Below, one piece after another: positions 6,452 through 11,632 of a stretch of DNA of 11,632 nt; position 1 is the first letter of the stretch; the number at the start of each line of letters is the position of its first letter. The stretch lies in assembly GCA_013298375.1 (NCBI GenBank), contig JAAFHM010000114.1:1-11632 (forward strand). The letters run 5' to 3'. A program made the position numbers and the translations under genes. The notes under the pieces were generated by a model that was not told where the DNA came from, did no database searches, and worked only from the letters and a program-made list of their open reading frames with translations. Source of the stretch: Ignavibacteria bacterium (GTDB lineage Bacteria; Bacteroidota; Ignavibacteria; Kapaibacteriales; UBA4661).

Positions 6452-8095
6452 TTATACGGCTCGCAGCTCTAAAGCCGATGTTGTATCTTGCTTATTCGTA
6501 CCGTGCGCGGCAAGCATACGGTTGATTGCCGAGAGATATGCCTTGGCGGAAGCCACGATAATATCAAGGTCTGCGCCGTGTCCGCCAAAGGTACGCGGAT
6601 TTTCTTCCAACGTCTCAAGGCGCACCGTCACTTCGCCAAGTGCATCCATGCCTTCGGTAATAGCGTGGACGGCAAATTCAAGTAGGTTACATGGCGTTTT
6701 GATAATATCATCAATCGCTTTGAAGGCAGCATCAATCGGACCCGAACCCAGCGCAGCAACGGTTGTTTTGCGCCCTGCCACATCGCGTAAACACACGGTT
6801 GCCGTTGGCATACCTGTTTTGCCGCATATCACCTGCATATCTTCCAGCGTGAAAAATTCGCGTGGTTGGTAGAGTTCATCCGAGACAATTGCCTCCAAGT
6901 CCGCATCGGTAATGGTTTTCTTCTTATCGGCAAGTTGTTTGAAACGGGCAAATGCTTTATCCAGTTCTTCATCATGGAGTGGGTAGCCCATTTCCTTCAA
7001 ACGCATTTTGAAGGCATGGCGACCAGAATGTTTGCCCAAGACTAGTCGTGAAGCCGTCCAGCCGACTGTTTCCGGTTTCATGATTTCGTAGGTTTGCCAG
7101 TTTTTCAGCATACCGTCTTGGTGAATACCAGCCTCGTGCGCAAAGGCATTTGCGCCCACGATTGCTTTGTTGAATTGAATATTTAAGCCGGTATAATGCG
7201 AAACCATTTGCGATGTGCGGGCGATATGCTGCGTGTTAATGCCTGTAAATACGCCATATTGCGCCGAGCGGGTTTGAATCGCCATGACAACTTCTTCCAA
7301 CGATGTGTTTCCGGCACGTTCGCCAATACCGTTCAACGTCACTTCCACCTGACGCGCACCGTGCCGCACTCCGGCAAGCGTATTTGCGGTCGCCAAGCCT
7401 AAATCATTGTGGCAGTGCGTGGAGAAAACAACATTTTTCGCACCGGGCGTTTCCTCGCGGAGATAGGAAATAAGCGCTCCATACTCTTCGGGAGTGCAGT
7501 AACCGACGGTATCAGGGATGTTCAACGTTGTAGCGCCCGCTTCAATGGCGGCTTTGAGGACTTCCACCAAAAACTCTTTATCCGAGCGCCCCGCATCTTC
7601 GGGAGAAAACTCGACATTTGGCGTAATTCCTGCGTTGGTAAAGTGCGATACTGCGTAGAGAACCATTTCGCGGACTTTGGCGACAACTTGTTCGCGGGTC
7701 ATCAGAAGTTTGTATTGCAAATGAATATCGCTTGTGGCGAGGAACGTGTGAATACGCGGCTTTGCAGCATGGCGAACCGCCTGCCAGCACTTGTCAATAT
7801 CGCCTTTTGTAGCGCGTGCTAAACCGGCAATAACGGGAATGTGCATGGAAATATGCTCACCTGGCGCAGGATTGCCAACCTCAGTCGCAATGCGCCGCAC
7901 AGCCTCTAAATCATCCGGCGAAGCAGCAGGAAAGCCTGCTTCGATAATATCAACTCCCAGAACTGCCAGTTGGCGGGCAATTTCCAATTTTTCAACGCTG
8001 GTCATCGAGGCTCCGGGCGACTGTTCGCCATCGCGGAGCGTGGTATCAAAGATCAATACTCTATCGGCATTGATTTCATGCGGGAAAATATTCAT
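6452..8095 (-). CDS. leuA: 2-isopropylmalate synthase
   Basis: Condenses acetyl-CoA with 2-oxoisovalerate, the first committed step of leucine synthesis. The protein is 547 residues (family about 510-570). The N-terminal TIM barrel starts with DTTLRDGEQSPG (17-28), which supplies the catalytic Arg and a metal-binding Asp; the metal-binding HCH pair lies in STHCHNDLG (H227, H229) and NGIGERAGN follows at 255-263. GIHQDG (324-329) and LGKHSGRHAF (353-362) lie in the linker region. Residues from about 410 on form the allosteric leucine-binding domain, with LGSGPIDAAFKAID and GADLDIIVASAKAYLSAIN. The ATG at 8095 is preferred over the TTG two codons upstream because GAGAG lies 6 bases before it. 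A strong promoter at 8244-8272 and a leader of about 140 bases precede it, and a terminator at 6393-6435 follows, so it seems to be transcribed alone. Confidence 0.97.
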   Translation of the reverse strand: MNIFPHEINADRVLIFDTTLRDGEQSPGASMTSVEKLEIARQLAVLGVDIIEAGFPAASPDDLEAVRRIATEVGNPAPGEHISMHIPVIAGLARATKGDIDKCWQAVRHAAKPRIHTFLATSDIHLQYKLLMTREQVVAKVREMVLYAVSHFTNAGITPNVEFSPEDAGRSDKEFLVEVLKAAIEAGATTLNIPDTVGYCTPEEYGALISYLREETPGAKNVVFSTHCHNDLGLATANTLAGVRHGARQVEVTLNGIGERAGNTSLEEVVMAIQTRSAQYGVFTGINTQHIARTSQMVSHYTGLNIQFNKAIVGANAFAHEAGIHQDGMLKNWQTYEIMKPETVGWTASRLVLGKHSGRHAFKMRLKEMGYPLHDEELDKAFARFKQLADKKKTITDADLEAIVSDELYQPREFFTLEDMQVICGKTGMPTATVCLRDVAGRKTTVAALGSGPIDAAFKAIDDIIKTPCNLLEFAVHAITEGMDALGEVTVRLETLEENPRTFGGHGADLDIIVASAKAYLSAINRMLAAHGTNKQDTTSALELRAV

Positions 8096-8115
8096 ACACA
8101 ACTCTCTAAACTGGT

Positions 8116-8155
8116 AAAAAATAAAATGTATAACGCTCTCTGAACTTCGTTATAC
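8116..8155 (-). promoter_or_regulatory. Hairpin with U-rich tail in the leuA leader, possible attenuator
   Basis: On the minus strand GTATAACG (8155-8148) and CGTTATAC (8135-8128) form a perfect 8-bp stem with a 12-base loop, followed by ATTTTATTTTTT. The stem is AT-rich, so as a terminator it would be weak unless helped. It sits about 30 bases before the leuA ATG and directly at the stop codon of a possible leader peptide. No competing anti-terminator pairing could be confirmed by eye, so attenuation is a hypothesis. Confidence 0.4.
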
Positions 8156-8224
8156 TTCGACGATTCGGATTATGTTGGAGTAAGCATCAACAATACTTTG
8201 AAAAGCAAAATGTTGACACTTCAC
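8150..8224 (-). CDS. Possible leuA leader peptide, 24 codons
   Basis: A GTG-initiated frame begins just downstream of the leuA promoter, with GAGAG 8 bases before the GTG. It runs 24 codons and ends in NIIRIVEV, five of the last eight being isoleucine or valine, with IV once more in the middle. Its TAA stop (8152-8150) falls inside the 5' arm of the hairpin at 8128-8155. That arrangement is what branched-chain amino-acid attenuators look like. It contains no leucine, and a short frame like this can occur by chance, so confidence is low. Confidence 0.3.
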   Translation of the reverse strand: MKCQHFAFQSIVDAYSNIIRIVEV

Positions 8225-8243
8225 GTATTAAACTCTCAAACTG

Positions 8244-8272
8244 AATATACTCACTTTTCCTATCAAAGTCAA
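8244..8272 (-). promoter_or_regulatory. Sigma70-type promoter of leuA
   Basis: On the minus strand TTGACT (8272-8267), a 17-base spacer, and TATATT (8249-8244). Both boxes are close to consensus and the spacing is ideal. The expected start is near 8237, giving a leader of about 140 bases before leuA. Confidence 0.7.
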
Positions 8273-8350
8273 GTCAGGGAAAGATTTCTGACCGAAATGG
8301 CTGTTTTCTTCATGGTGGATTCATCAAAAATTCATAAACGCCCCCAAACA

Positions 8351-8385
8351 AAAAAGGAGTTCGCACAGGTACGAACTCCTTTTTT
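8351..8385. terminator. Intrinsic terminator after the dehydrogenase gene
   Basis: AAAAAGGAGTTCG (8351-8363) and CGAACTCCTTTTT (8372-8384) pair perfectly over 13 bases around an 8-base loop. The A-run and T-run make it work in both directions. It lies 40 bases beyond the stop of the minus-strand dehydrogenase gene, whose terminator it should be, and insulates leuA transcription. Confidence 0.92.
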
Positions 8386-8424
8386 CTACATTTTTTCGCT
8401 AAATCTTTTTTCAACAATACTTTA

Positions 8425-9975
8425 TCAAACTTTTTTTGTTACCGATTTGCCCTGCATAAAAAGCAACAGGTAATCACGGCTTCCCGCTTTGGAATCCGTA
8501 CCGCTCATATTAAAACCGCCAAACGGATGCACGTCCACCAAAGCGCCTGTACACTTGCGGTTGAGGTAAAGATTACCAACAAAGAATTCATTGCGGGCGC
8601 GCTCCAAGCGTTCTTCGCTTTTGCTATACAGAGCGCCTGTCAAGCCAAATTTTGTACCATTGGCAATTTCCAAGGCATGGTCAAAGTCTTTCGCCTTGAT
8701 AACAGCCAGCACGGGACCAAAAATCTCCTCTTGTGCAAGCCGTGCGGTGGGCTGCACATCATCAAAAATTGTCGGTTCGATGTAATACCCATTCAAACCA
8801 TCAACCTTTTTGCCGCCCGTGAGAAGTTTACCTTCGCTTTTCCCAATCTCAACATATTCTAAAATTTTCTTCTCTGATTTCAGCGAAGAAACAGGTCCGG
8901 CAATGGTATCATCTTTTGCATCCCCGATGGTGAGAGCCTTCGTAGCGGCAACCAATTTTTCGACGAATTCTGCATGAATTTTTTCATCCACAATCACCCG
9001 CGAACACGCCGAGCATTTCTGCCCTTGAAACCCAAATGCCGCAGCAACCGTGCCTTTGACCGCTGAATCAATATCGGCATCATCCGCTACAATAGTTGCA
9101 TCTTTGCCGCCCATTTCCGCAACAACGCGCTTGATCCAAAGCTGTCCGGGCTGCGTTTTTGCAGCGCGTTCATTGATGCGAAGCCCGATACCCATTGAAC
9201 CGGTGAACGTAATGAAGCGGGTTTTGGGATGGTCAACCAAAAAGTCACCTACCTCAAGCGGGTCGGCAGACAAAAAGTTCAACACGCCTTCGGGCAGACC
9301 AACTTCACGCATAATATCCGCAAAAAGCCATCCCATCATCGGCGTTTCCGTAGCAGGTTTCAGCACAACGGTATTGCCCGCAACAATAGGTGCGGCAGCT
9401 GTTCCGACTAAAATTGCAAACGGAAAATTCCATGGCGTAACGACGAATCCTGCACCAAGCGGAACGTAGAAATAGGAATTATCTTCGCCACTAATTTTGG
9501 TTAAGGGCTGCTTTTCGGCATAGCGCAGCGCCTCACGTCCGTAGAACTCCAAAAAATCAATACCCTCGCACGTATCGGCATCAGCTTCAAGAAAGTTTTT
9601 GCCCGCCTCGGAAATCATCCACGCATTGATTTCCAGGCGACGCTTGCGAATAATATCCGCCGCTTTGAAAAGGTATTCGGCACGCTCGGCGGCGGGAACA
9701 TTTTTCCATGACTCAAATGCTTTCCACGCAGCACTGAGGGCATCTTCGGCGTGGAATTGGCTGGAAAGCTGGAATGTGCCGATTGTTTCGCTGATGTTCG
9801 ACGGATTCAGCGAAGGAAGTTTTTTCTCGGTTAGAATTTCTTTTCCGTTTATGATATTGGGATATTCTTTCCCAAATTGTGCGCGAACCTTTTCTAGCGC
9901 TGCTTTCTGTTGTGCGGCAATAGCAGGGTCGGAGAAATTCAAGTATTCTTCGGGTTTGTAGGGCGGGCGGCTCAT
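8425..9975 (-). CDS. rocA: L-glutamate gamma-semialdehyde (1-pyrroline-5-carboxylate) dehydrogenase, RocA type
   Basis: NAD-dependent aldehyde dehydrogenase that oxidises glutamate semialdehyde to glutamate, the second step of proline and the last of arginine/ornithine breakdown. The 516 residues equal the stand-alone RocA/PutC-type enzyme (about 515). Motifs: PWNFPFA (181-187), VLKPA with the cofactor Lys (K206), FTGS (257-260), the catalytic Glu in AEMGGK (E287), the catalytic Cys in GQKCSACSR (C321), QEEIFGPV, and GNLYLNRKCTGALV with HPFGGFNMSGTDSKAG near the C-terminus, which is characteristic of this subfamily. The ATG at 9975 gives MSRPPYKPEEYLNF, the usual opening of this family; a longer frame upstream would add a hydrophobic, unrelated stretch. 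There is no clear ribosome site (GGTG and a T-run only). No proline dehydrogenase gene is seen next to it. It ends in the terminator at 8351-8385. Confidence 0.95.
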   Translation of the reverse strand: MSRPPYKPEEYLNFSDPAIAAQQKAALEKVRAQFGKEYPNIINGKEILTEKKLPSLNPSNISETIGTFQLSSQFHAEDALSAAWKAFESWKNVPAAERAEYLFKAADIIRKRRLEINAWMISEAGKNFLEADADTCEGIDFLEFYGREALRYAEKQPLTKISGEDNSYFYVPLGAGFVVTPWNFPFAILVGTAAAPIVAGNTVVLKPATETPMMGWLFADIMREVGLPEGVLNFLSADPLEVGDFLVDHPKTRFITFTGSMGIGLRINERAAKTQPGQLWIKRVVAEMGGKDATIVADDADIDSAVKGTVAAAFGFQGQKCSACSRVIVDEKIHAEFVEKLVAATKALTIGDAKDDTIAGPVSSLKSEKKILEYVEIGKSEGKLLTGGKKVDGLNGYYIEPTIFDDVQPTARLAQEEIFGPVLAVIKAKDFDHALEIANGTKFGLTGALYSKSEERLERARNEFFVGNLYLNRKCTGALVDVHPFGGFNMSGTDSKAGSRDYLLLFMQGKSVTKKV

Positions 9976-10129
9976 AAAAAAACACCAAAAAGTGAGGAAA
10001 AATAACGGTTTGTTTTTTACGAAATTACCAGAATTTGAGGGAACATCCAACAGAGAGTTTCGCTGAGGGCGAAAAGCAAGGAAGAGAAGGCTTTCTAACG
10101 GCAAACAGAGGGCTGCAAAAAGAAATAAT

Positions 10130-10158
10130 TTGGTTGCTACCGTCAAAAATAGTATATT
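10130..10158 (+). promoter_or_regulatory. Promoter of the initiator tRNA gene
   Basis: TTGGTT (10130-10135), 17 bases, TATATT (10153-10158). Transcription would start near 10165, about 11 bases before the mature tRNA end. Confidence 0.65.
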
Positions 10159-10175
10159 GCTATTCTATTCAATAC

Positions 10176-10248
<73 letters not shown>

Positions 10249-10261
10249 CAAATGAAGTCTT

Positions 10262-10305
10262 AAAAGCCGCTTAGAATCTTATGTTCTGAGCGGCTTTTCT
10301 TTTGT
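10262..10305 (+). terminator. Intrinsic terminator after the tRNA gene
   Basis: AAAAGCCGCTTAGAA (10262-10276) pairs with TTCTGAGCGGCTTTT (10284-10298) with one wobble, around a 7-base loop; CTTTTG follows the T4. It starts 13 bases after the tRNA. Confidence 0.9.
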
Positions 10306-10344
10306 ACTGGCAACGTGACTGGCAAGAAGTGGTGTGTTGCTGGT

Positions 10345-10368
10345 ATTGTTGTCATATTTGACAACAAT
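10345..10368. repeat. Perfect 10-bp-arm palindrome
   Basis: ATTGTTGTCA and TGACAACAAT flank TATT. It has no T-run, so it may be a protein-binding dyad or cruciform rather than a terminator. Confidence 0.8.
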
Positions 10369-10412
10369 CAGTGCAAGGGTGTTTCTTGCTGAAGCACCCC
10401 TAAAATTTATAC

Positions 10413-10541
10413 TTCCTGTTTGAAAAAGGGACTGCGCAAAATCTATCGTTCCCGTTTGAAACGGGAATGACCTACACACAAGCAACCAAGCCATTCCCAC
10501 GAAATAACGCATTACAAGCCCGTAGGCGCGTTTGAAACGCG
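10413..10541. repeat. Three copies of a GTTTGAAA-centred palindrome
   Basis: Copy 1 (10413-10431, TTCCTGTTTGAAAAAGGGA) and copy 2 (10449-10467, TTCCCGTTTGAAACGGGAA) align over 19 bases with few differences at a spacing of 36. Copy 3 (10527-10541, CGCGTTTGAAACGCG) shares the core 76 bases further on. Copies 2 and 3 are perfect palindromes around a central G; the bases outside the core differ between copies but change in complementary fashion, which suggests the fold matters. Confidence 0.7.
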
Positions 10542-10577
10542 GAAACCGATACCAAGTAAGGGTGTATCTGGTGTTTG

Positions 10578-10612
10578 CGGTTAATTAACAGCCCGAAAAA
10601 GCTAATTAACCG
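10578..10612. repeat. Inverted repeat CGGTTAATTA / TAATTAACCG
   Basis: Ten-base perfect arms around 15 bases. The word TAATTAAC also reads as a direct repeat with period 21 (10582 and 10603). A-rich loop AGCCCGAAAAAG; no T-run follows. Confidence 0.75.
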
Positions 10613-10620
10613 TAAGAGAA

Positions 10621-10651
10621 TTTCTTACCGATAAGAAAACTTCTTACCGAT
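10621..10651. repeat. Paired word TTCTTACCGAT, period 19, with hairpin
   Basis: TTCTTACCGAT occurs at 10622-10632 and 10641-10651. The first copy is part of a hairpin TTTCTTA-CCGA-TAAGAAA (10621-10638). Confidence 0.75.
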
Positions 10652-10657
10652 TCTGGT

Positions 10658-10673
10658 ATCTACAAAAGTAGAT
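10658..10673. repeat. Small hairpin ATCTAC-AAAA-GTAGAT
   Basis: Perfect six-base arms around four A. It lies between the two neighbouring word pairs. Confidence 0.6.
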
Positions 10674-10677
10674 TTGT

Positions 10678-10714
10678 TATTTCAAAATGGAATAGACTAT
10701 TTCAAAATGGAATA
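10678..10714. repeat. Tandem pair of a 17-mer, period 20
   Basis: TATTTCAAAATGGAATA is present twice without a mismatch, at 10678-10694 and 10698-10714, separated by GAC. The spacing of two DNA turns would place two bound proteins on the same face. Confidence 0.85.
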
Positions 10715-10736
10715 ACAGCCTTACGATTAGTGATGC

Positions 10737-10774
10737 AAGTAAATTTACTTTGTACTTAAATAAATTTACTTAAA
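10737..10774. repeat. AAGTAAATTTACTT palindrome and a degenerate second copy
   Basis: The 14-base perfect palindrome at 10737-10750 is followed by a near-palindrome whose shared word TAAATTTACTT recurs at 10761, period 21. Confidence 0.8.
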
Positions 10775-10822
10775 GCCTGCTCCCTGTACTGCACGGGTTC
10801 GGACTTTCCGAAGCCCTTTAGA

Positions 10823-10868
10823 CTTTTCGCGTTCCGTTATGAGAATTTCCATAACGGAACGCGAAAAG
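10823..10868. repeat. Hairpin with 19-bp perfect arms
   Basis: CTTTTCGCGTTCCGTTATG (10823-10841) and its exact complement (10850-10868) flank the 8-base loop AGAATTTC. This is the strongest hairpin in the window. Its right arm shares AAAAG (10864-10868) with the adjoining terminator stem, so on the minus-strand transcript the two structures cannot both form completely. There is no T-run after it on either strand. Confidence 0.85.
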
Positions 10869-10898
10869 CCCATCACTGAAAAAACAGTAACGGGCTTT
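10864..10898 (-). terminator. Terminator-like hairpin after the small minus-strand genes
   Basis: On the minus strand AAAGCCCGTTACTG, T6 loop, CAGTGATGGGCTTTT: outer stem AAAGCCC/GGGCTTT and inner ACTG/CAGT with a small internal loop. It lies 25 bases after the stop at 10924. Only four T follow the stem, so termination may be partial. Confidence 0.65.
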
Positions 10899-10923
10899 CG
10901 CTGGTTCTCCAAAATGAATAGAA

Positions 10924-11187
10924 TCAAGTCAGATTTTCTGCTAACTGTTTGGCTACGGCTTCGCTCACTGGCTCGCCGATGCAAGCATCATTCAGCCTTG
11001 CGAAAGCGCTTGCCGATTGCGATAGGGCGTGAATAGCCTTCAGCGTTATCTCTGGTGGTTGTCGCTCGTCCTCTATTAGCCGTGTTGCGGATTCAATCGC
11101 AGCCCATAAGCGGGCTTTACATTGCTTTAGAGTGCCAATTTTACGCCGTTTTCGCGCCTTGTGTGCGGTCTTTGCTTGTGCGGGCAT
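10924..11187 (-). CDS. Small basic-then-acidic protein, unknown
   Basis: An 87-residue protein I cannot assign. Its start at 11187 is supported by a GGGGGG run 5 bases before the ATG. The first 25 residues are strongly basic (AHKARKRRKIG), and the rest is helical: a KQCKARLWAAIESATRLIED helix, then PPEITLKAIHALSQSASAFARL, and an alanine-rich tail. The pattern (a short basic head followed by two amphipathic helices including AIHALSQSASAF) resembles small helical proteins often found in phage or mobile-element gene clusters, but I do not claim homology. It follows the 11200-11502 gene with 12 bases between, so the two form an operon, ending in the hairpin at 10864-10898. Confidence 0.6.
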   Translation of the reverse strand: MPAQAKTAHKARKRRKIGTLKQCKARLWAAIESATRLIEDERQPPEITLKAIHALSQSASAFARLNDACIGEPVSEAVAKQLAENLT

Positions 11188-11199
11188 AGTTACCCCCCA

Positions 11200-11502
11200 T
11201 TACGTTATACGCGGTTGTACAAGGTTGCTAAAGCGAACTTCATGCTTGGGGATTGTTTCGCCATTTGCGCCATATCGAATTGCAAGCCCTACGCCGTGTG
11301 CCGGAACTATCTCGCCGTTTTTGTTTTCGGCAAGCATCGCTCCAGTGTACAAACGTCCGTTTATCGAAAGGCGCACAAGTACGCCCGCTTGCGTCTCGAC
11401 ACAAATTACATTTCCCTCGTCTCGTATCACGGTCGTATCAACACTTGCAGACGTTGTAGGCTTTTGCTTTTGGAACATCTTATTAAACAATAGTCTGGAC
11501 AT
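11200..11502 (-). CDS. Small protein of unknown function
   Basis: About 100 residues from the ATG at 11502; an alternative ATG at 11478 gives 92, and a GTG at 11559 gives 119 with a hydrophobic, T-run-encoded head. None has a good ribosome site in frame. The core reads as a beta-rich fold: TTVIRDEGNVICVETQ, then VLVRLSINGRLYTG, with two loosely similar NG-E-x-P-x-H units (KNGEIVPAHGV and ANGETIPKHEV) 20 residues apart. No signal peptide or known motif is seen. The gene is upstream of, and close to, the 87-residue gene, so they are probably expressed together. The strong AGGAAGAGG-T-ATG just upstream (ATG at 11528) is in a different frame and leads to a 33-codon frame only. Confidence 0.5.
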   Translation of the reverse strand: MSRLLFNKMFQKQKPTTSASVDTTVIRDEGNVICVETQAGVLVRLSINGRLYTGAMLAENKNGEIVPAHGVGLAIRYGANGETIPKHEVRFSNLVQPRIT

Positions 11503-11522
11503 TTTAAAAAAGAGTAGTAAAA

Positions 11523-11591
11523 AAGCATACCTCTTCCTTGATTTGTAAAGTAACCACACTGTACAGCATCAAGAAAAGAGGTATCATGCTT
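11523..11591. repeat. Imperfect inverted repeat between divergent genes
   Basis: AAGCATACCTCTTCCTTGAT (11523-11542) is matched on the other strand by AAGCATGATACCTCTTTTCTTGAT (11591-11568), differing by inserted bases. Each arm carries a ribosome-site-like AGAGGT followed by an ATG pointing outward. The centre is about 25 bases and contains TGTA...TACA. It could be a shared operator or duplicated leader. Confidence 0.6.
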
Positions 11592-11632
11592 AATGCACAG
11601 CATATAATAGAAAAAATTTCGATTCTGAGCAA
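11586..11632 (+). CDS. Start of a gene that runs off the window
   Basis: ATG at 11586 preceded by AAAAGAGGT, a good ribosome site, opens a frame (MLNAQHIIEKISILS) that is still open at the last base. Fifteen codons are too few to identify it. Its leader is the mirror image of the one on the opposite strand. Confidence 0.45.
   Translation, partial: MLNAQHIIEKISILS

Larger units (their letters stand above)
10306..10822. other. Gene-poor, palindrome-rich stretch
   Basis: No credible gene is seen in about 500 bases. A 77-codon frame on the minus strand (10279-10512) begins with a weak site, crosses the tRNA terminator and owes its repeated FQTG-I-F peptide to the DNA repeats, so I do not call it. 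The stretch is instead crowded with hairpins and paired words, listed separately. Base composition turns clearly AT-rich between about 10560 and 10775. Confidence 0.6.

Noticed and set aside
8198..8473. 91-codon plus-strand frame between leuA and the dehydrogenase gene
   Set aside because: It crosses the leuA promoter, the bidirectional terminator and the 3' end of the dehydrogenase gene, and has no protein-like motif.
9976..10146. N-terminal extension of the dehydrogenase with a hydrophobic segment resembling a signal peptide
   Set aside because: The enzyme family starts at the ATG at 9975 and is cytoplasmic; the upstream part is unrelated.
10279..10512. 77-codon minus-strand frame with a repeated FQTG-x-I-x-F peptide
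   Set aside because: It overlaps the tRNA terminator, has no good ribosome site, and its repeat comes from the palindromic DNA repeats.
10413..10541. Regular GTTTGAAA repeats as a CRISPR array
   Set aside because: Only three copies, spacing 36 and 76, variable flanks, and no cas gene in the window.

Overview
The window holds chromosomal DNA from a bacterium of roughly balanced base composition, mostly single-copy biosynthetic genes plus an AT-richer, gene-poor right end. The LeuRS C-terminus, the RocA-type dehydrogenase and the short IlvA would suit the Bacteroidota/Chlorobiota group. However, the two clearest promoters read as ordinary sigma70 boxes (TTGNNT, 17 bp, TATATT) rather than the Bacteroidota consensus. 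No feature fixes the taxon, so I hold this loosely.

Left part (1-3382, plus strand): the 3' three quarters of leuS, then a 263-residue all-helical protein of unknown family, then a VapC-like PIN toxin whose ATG overlaps the preceding stop codon by one base. The three look co-transcribed. Next comes a 135-bp miniature transposable element (MITE; 3434-3568) with 19-bp perfect terminal inverted repeats and a perfect 10-bp target duplication.

Middle (3698-9975, all minus strand): an unknown 238-residue protein; ilvA (threonine dehydratase); a broken hicA with its hicB antitoxin upstream; leuA (2-isopropylmalate synthase); and a RocA-type 1-pyrroline-5-carboxylate dehydrogenase. IlvA and LeuA feed isoleucine and leucine synthesis. 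Between them a second MITE (5839-6005), with IS66-type GTAA ends and an 8-bp duplication, lies exactly where hicA stops resembling HicA. leuA has a good promoter and a long leader that may encode a small Ile/Val-ending peptide next to a hairpin with a U-rich tail, a possible attenuator.

Right part (10130-11632): an initiator tRNA-Met gene with promoter and terminator, about 500 bp without a credible gene but packed with palindromes and paired short words at about 20-bp period, a 19-bp-arm hairpin overlapping a terminator, two small unknown genes on the minus strand, and the start of a divergent gene at the edge. This looks like accessory DNA downstream of a tRNA gene, but no integrase or attachment repeat is visible.
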